From Alkaliphilus sp. NP8 (lineage in GTDB: Bacteria > Bacillota > Clostridia > Peptostreptococcales > Natronincolaceae): DNA of 37,363 nt. Shown one piece after another: positions 34,400 through 37,363 of the stretch (its first letter is position 1; every line of letters begins with the position of its first letter). A program made the position numbers and the translations under genes. The notes below the pieces were generated by a model. It was not told where the DNA came from. It made no database searches and saw nothing but the letters and a program-made list of their open reading frames with translations. The stretch spans positions 1 to 37,363 of the forward strand of contig JADWMM010000007.1 of NCBI GenBank assembly GCA_015978205.1, written 5' to 3'.

Positions 34400-35177
34400 T
34401 ATGAAAGTTAGTTTACTTACTTATACACCTGAACCAGAAAAAGTAGTTTCTGGAGCTGCTAAGCTTTGCTATTCACCGAGTGGTATAGAAGAGCTTATGA
34501 ATAACTTAGACAAGGAAGGTATTGAAAAGTTTATTGCTATGCTTGCAATTATGGGACATGAATCGCCTTTTGAGCATATTAATTTTACATTCGGAATAGA
34601 AGGTGTTTCCAGAAGTTTAACACACCAATTGGTAAGGCACCGAATCGGTTCTAGTTATTCGCAAAAAAGTCAAAGATATGTTAAAGAAGGAAGTTTTGAA
34701 TATATAGTTCCACCTCATATCGAAGATATGCCAGAAGCAAAAAAAATGTACATAAAGTCTATGGAAAATGCTCAAGTAGCTTATGACAATTTAGCTGACA
34801 TTTTATTTAAAAAGCATTATGAAGATAATTTAAATAAAGGGCAATCTGAAAAAGTAGCAAAGAGTGGAGCAGAAAAGAAAGCTATTGAAGATGCAAGATA
34901 TGTTTTGCCAAATAGCTGTGAAACTAAAATAGTTGTAACTATGAATGCTAGGGCTTTATTTAACTTTTTTAAGAAAAGATGCTGCAACCGTGCTCAATGG
35001 GAAATTAGAGAGCTTGCTATACAGATGTTAAAACTTGTACTTGAAGTTGCACCAAATGTTTTTAAAATTGCAGGTCCTGGATGCATAAATGGAAAGTGTC
35101 CAGAAGGGAAAATGAGCTGCGGAGAGATGGATTGTGTTAGAAATAAGTTTAAAAACTTGAATAAAGGGGAAATATAA
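34389..35177 (+). CDS. thyX: FAD-dependent thymidylate synthase
   Basis: Makes dTMP from dUMP with FAD and methylene-tetrahydrofolate. 262 residues. The ThyX motif RHRxxSxxxxSxRY is at 83-97, and HESPFEH (57-63) and [20 protein letters not shown] (about 200-219) are typical. The last 30 residues hold four cysteines (232, 237, 244, 249), spaced CX4C-X6-CX4C, which could bind a metal. ATG at 34389, after AGGGGGAG, overlaps mrnC by 11 bases; an in-frame ATG at 34401 is the alternative. Confidence 0.96.
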   Translation: MESNMKVSLLTYTPEPEKVVSGAAKLCYSPSGIEELMNNLDKEGIEKFIAMLAIMGHESPFEHINFTFGIEGVSRSLTHQLVRHRIGSSYSQKSQRYVKEGSFEYIVPPHIEDMPEAKKMYIKSMENAQVAYDNLADILFKKHYEDNLNKGQSEKVAKSGAEKKAIEDARYVLPNSCETKIVVTMNARALFNFFKKRCCNRAQWEIRELAIQMLKLVLEVAPNVFKIAGPGCINGKCPEGKMSCGEMDCVRNKFKNLNKGEI

Positions 35178-35203
35178 GCAAGATATAGGAAGGAAGATTA
35201 AGT

Positions 35204-35947
35204 ATGTCAACGGATAAAATAGCAGGACGAAATCCTGTGATGGAAGCACTAAAATCAGGTAGAGAAATAGATAAAATTTTAGTTGCTAAAGGAACAGAAG
35301 GTGGTTCTTTAATAAAAATAATAGGAAAAGCAAAGGATAAAGGCATACCTATTCAATATGTGGATAGACAAAAGCTAAATGAAATGTCAGACTCTAATGT
35401 ACATCAAGGTATAATAGCAACTGTTGCTGCTTATGAATACTGTCATATAGACGATATTTTTGACGCAGCAAATAAAAAGGGAAAAGATCCATTTATTGTG
35501 ATTCTAGATGAGATAATGGATCCTCATAATCTAGGTTCTATTATGAGAACAGCTGATGCTGTAGGTGTAGATGGTATTGTAATACCTAAAAGACGATCTG
35601 TAGGCTTAACGTCTACAGTGGCGAAAAGTTCTGCAGGTGCTATAGAGTATGTGCCTGTTGCAAAGGTTTCTAATATTGCCCAGACTATTGATCGTATTAA
35701 AGAAAAAGGTGTATGGGTAGCTGGAGCAGATATGTCTGGAGAAAAAGAGCATTATAATATGGATTTAAAAGGACCTCTTGCATTAGTTATAGGAAATGAA
35801 GGCCAAGGTATGTCTAGATTAGTTAAAGAAAAATGCGATTTTTTAGCAAAGCTTCCTATGGTAGGTCAAGTTTCTTCTTTGAATGCTTCTGTTGCAGCAG
35901 CTGTTTTAATGTATGAAGTATATAGACAGCGATCAATAGATAGTTAG
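35204..35947 (+). CDS. rlmB: 23S rRNA 2'-O-methyltransferase of the TrmH/RlmB type
   Basis: A SPOUT methyltransferase, most likely for Gm2251-type modification of 23S rRNA. 247 residues. An N-terminal substrate-binding domain (about 1-80) starts with AGRNPVMEAL. The SPOUT core has motif 1 DPHNLGSIMRTADAVG (about 106-121), motif 2 LVIGNEGQGMSRLV and motif 3 LPMVGQVSSLNASVAAAVL. ATG after GGAAGGAAG. Followed 15 bases later by the NYN gene, the usual rlmB-yacP-sigH order. Confidence 0.93.
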   Translation: MSTDKIAGRNPVMEALKSGREIDKILVAKGTEGGSLIKIIGKAKDKGIPIQYVDRQKLNEMSDSNVHQGIIATVAAYEYCHIDDIFDAANKKGKDPFIVILDEIMDPHNLGSIMRTADAVGVDGIVIPKRRSVGLTSTVAKSSAGAIEYVPVAKVSNIAQTIDRIKEKGVWVAGADMSGEKEHYNMDLKGPLALVIGNEGQGMSRLVKEKCDFLAKLPMVGQVSSLNASVAAAVLMYEVYRQRSIDS

Positions 35948-35962
35948 TTAGAGGGAAAAAAA

Positions 35963-36475
35963 TTGAAACAATATTTGATTTTAGATGGTTATAATGTAAT
36001 TAATGCTTGGCCTAAGCTAAAGATATTAATGGATGAAAGTTTGGAAGTAGCAAGAAATGAGCTAATAGAAAATATGGCAGAATATGCTGCTTTCAGAGGA
36101 ATTGATGTTATTATAGTATTTGATGCTTATTTAGTAAAAGGAAATATAGGAAATAATGAAAAATTAAAAGGTGTGGATATAGTATTTACTAAAGAAAAAG
36201 AGACTGCAGATAGTTATATTGAAAGAACTATTGTAAATTTATCAAAAGATAGAAGGAATATGGTATCTGTTGTAACGAATGATTGGGTGGAACAGCAAAT
36301 GGTATTAGGAGGAGGAGCTACTAGAGTTTCAGTTCGAGAAATGGTTCTAGAGTTTGATCAAATAAAAAATAAAATAGATAAAAAGATAAAAACTCCTAAA
36401 GTGCAGAAAGACACATTGTTCGACAGGGTTGATAAAAAGACTTTGGAAAAACTCAAAAAATTCAGAACGGATTAA
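35963..36475 (+). CDS. NYN-domain ribonuclease-like protein (YacP/Rae1)
   Basis: A 170-residue protein of the YacP group; B. subtilis Rae1 is a ribosome-associated endoribonuclease. It starts with LILDGYNVINAWP, the NYN-fold signature with its metal-binding Asp, and has IIVFDAYLVKG, a Glu-rich KEKETADSYIERT and VVTNDWVEQQ in order. TTG start at 35963 with GAGGGA just before it; no ATG or GTG is nearby. Ends 86 bases before sigH, which has its own promoter. Confidence 0.9.
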   Translation: MKQYLILDGYNVINAWPKLKILMDESLEVARNELIENMAEYAAFRGIDVIIVFDAYLVKGNIGNNEKLKGVDIVFTKEKETADSYIERTIVNLSKDRRNMVSVVTNDWVEQQMVLGGGATRVSVREMVLEFDQIKNKIDKKIKTPKVQKDTLFDRVDKKTLEKLKKFRTD

Positions 36476-36484
36476 TTAAACTCC

Positions 36485-36514
36485 TTGACTTTACATAATC
36501 CATTCGGTTATAAT
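36485..36514 (+). promoter_or_regulatory. promoter of sigH
   Basis: TTGACT (36485-36490), 18 bases, TATAAT (36509-36514). Predicted start near 36521, about 40 bases before the GTG start. Confidence 0.7.
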
Positions 36515-36560
36515 GAAAGCATAAAAATGCGGACTTAACAAAAGCTTGGAGGCGATAGGT

Positions 36561-37202
36561 GTGGATGCTGGTATTGCAAAAGAAAGGACTGGAAAGTATG
36601 AAGTAATAGATGAGGCTATGGTTGAAGTTGCTAAAGAAGGAGATTTAGAGGCTTTGGAATATCTAATTAAAAAATACAAGAATTTTGTTCGTGCTAAAGC
36701 TAGATCTTATTTTTTAATTGGAGCTGATCGTGAAGATATTGTTCAAGAGGGAATGATAGGACTATACAAGGCTATTCGCGATTTTAAGCCAGACAAGTTA
36801 GCTTCCTTTAGAGCTTTTGCTGAACTATGTATTACACGCCAGATAATAACAGCAATAAAAACTGCAACTAGACAGAAACATATTCCGTTGAATTCATATG
36901 TATCTTTAAACAAGCCTATATACGATGAAGAATCGGATAGAACATTGTTAGATGTAGTTTCTGGACATAAAATTACCGATCCAGAAGAATTGGTAATTTG
37001 TAGAGAAGAATTGGGGCATATAGAGGGTAAAATTGGAGAAATATTAAGTGATTTAGAATTAAAAGTTCTTATGCTTTATTTAGAAGGAAGATCATATCAA
37101 GAGATAGCCTGCGACTTGGACAGGCATGTAAAATCTATAGATAATGCTCTACAGAGGGTTAAAAGAAAATTAGAGAAGTACTTAGAGACAAGAGATGAAT
37201 AG
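36561..37202 (+). CDS. sigH: RNA polymerase sigma-H factor
   Basis: A sigma-70-family factor for the transition to stationary phase and sporulation. 213 residues from GTG at 36561, chosen because GGAGG (36548-36552) stands 8 bases before it; the in-frame TTG at 36546 overlaps that site. Region 2 runs about 25-95, with GADREDIVQEGMIGLYKAIRDF and FRAFAELCITRQIITAIKTA. Region 4 (about 145-205) ends in a helix-turn-helix with GRSYQEIACDLDRHVKSIDNAL. Position after rlmB and yacP is the standard one for sigH. Confidence 0.95.
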   Translation: MDAGIAKERTGKYEVIDEAMVEVAKEGDLEALEYLIKKYKNFVRAKARSYFLIGADREDIVQEGMIGLYKAIRDFKPDKLASFRAFAELCITRQIITAIKTATRQKHIPLNSYVSLNKPIYDEESDRTLLDVVSGHKITDPEELVICREELGHIEGKIGEILSDLELKVLMLYLEGRSYQEIACDLDRHVKSIDNALQRVKRKLEKYLETRDE

Positions 37203-37230
37203 AATTTTAATATTATAATATATAAGGTTA

Positions 37231-37260
37231 TTGACAACATTACATTTTAAATAGTAGAAT
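37231..37260 (+). promoter_or_regulatory. promoter of the gene at the right edge
   Basis: TTGACA (37231-37236), 18 bases, TAGAAT (37255-37260), giving a leader of about 90 bases. No terminator for sigH was seen before it. Confidence 0.55.
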
Positions 37261-37359
37261 AATAGTTAGGTGTAATTAAAGTTAAATATATATTTAAAAC
37301 ACCCGGCATCGTTTGAATGTAATAAATAAAATAAAACCTTAAACAAGGAGGAAATAATA

Positions 37360-37363
37360 ATGT
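37360..37363 (+). CDS. first codon of a gene cut by the window edge
   Basis: ATG at 37360-37362, preceded by AAGGAGG (37345-37351) at 8-base spacing and by a promoter. Only the start codon and one base are present, so the product cannot be told. In related genomes a translation gene such as tuf or rpmG often follows sigH, but nothing here decides it. Confidence 0.65.

Noticed and set aside
1..37363. CRISPR array, insertion sequences, prophage or defence genes
   Set aside because: No regularly spaced repeats, transposase or integrase motifs, or phage-like genes are visible.

Overview
The window is low-GC DNA (roughly 30% G+C by eye) with strong AGGAGG-type ribosome binding sites, short gaps between genes, T-box leaders and intrinsic terminators. 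Together with a complete Stickland D-proline reductase operon, this points to an anaerobic, amino-acid-fermenting member of the Clostridia (Peptostreptococcales/Tissierellales-like). No rRNA, tRNA, CRISPR array, insertion sequence or prophage is visible. Gene products were assigned from motifs and general family knowledge only, without database searches.

Left part (1-3545): a thioredoxin-fold protein that has lost one active-site Cys, then an adenosylcobalamin-dependent ribonucleotide reductase (nrdJ). The nrdJ promoter carries NrdR-type boxes at a 31-bp repeat distance, the first lying over the -10, followed by a hairpin just before the start codon.

Central accessory part (3546-13710): the sigma-54 activator PrdR, a control region with a -24/-12 promoter and two TGTCA-N6-TGACA palindromes, then prdC, prdA, a small OB-fold-like gene, prdB, prdD, prdE, prdF and a TSUP-family membrane protein. 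prdC and prdB each contain an in-frame TGA followed by a hairpin, and both should be read as selenoproteins (CxxU in PrdC, UxxC in PrdB). PrdA carries the pyruvoyl-forming Cys425. PrdD and PrdE together look like PrdA split at that point. The operon supplies L/D-proline racemisation (PrdF), reductive ring cleavage to 5-aminovalerate (PrdA/PrdB) and electron delivery (PrdC).

Right part (13742-37363): mostly conserved Firmicutes housekeeping genes. A divergent EF-G paralogue lies on the minus strand. It is followed by mcsA-mcsB-clpC (protein-arginine phosphorylation and Clp proteolysis, with no ctsR at its usual place), radA, disA, a small minus-strand gene, carD, a PIN/TRAM protein, ispD-ispF, a proline-type T-box with proS, a secreted DUF1002 protein, gltX, a cysteine-type T-box, cysE-cysS-mrnC-thyX-rlmB-yacP, sigH, and the start codon of one more gene at the right edge.

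The most interesting material is in the prd region: two selenoproteins, the gene split at the pyruvoyl site, palindromes that may be PrdR sites, an unexplained OB-like gene beside the selenocysteine gene, and a TSUP membrane protein. The NrdR array before nrdJ is the other strong signal. The prd genes are a known system. I do not see a wholly new system, but several parts of it are poorly explained.
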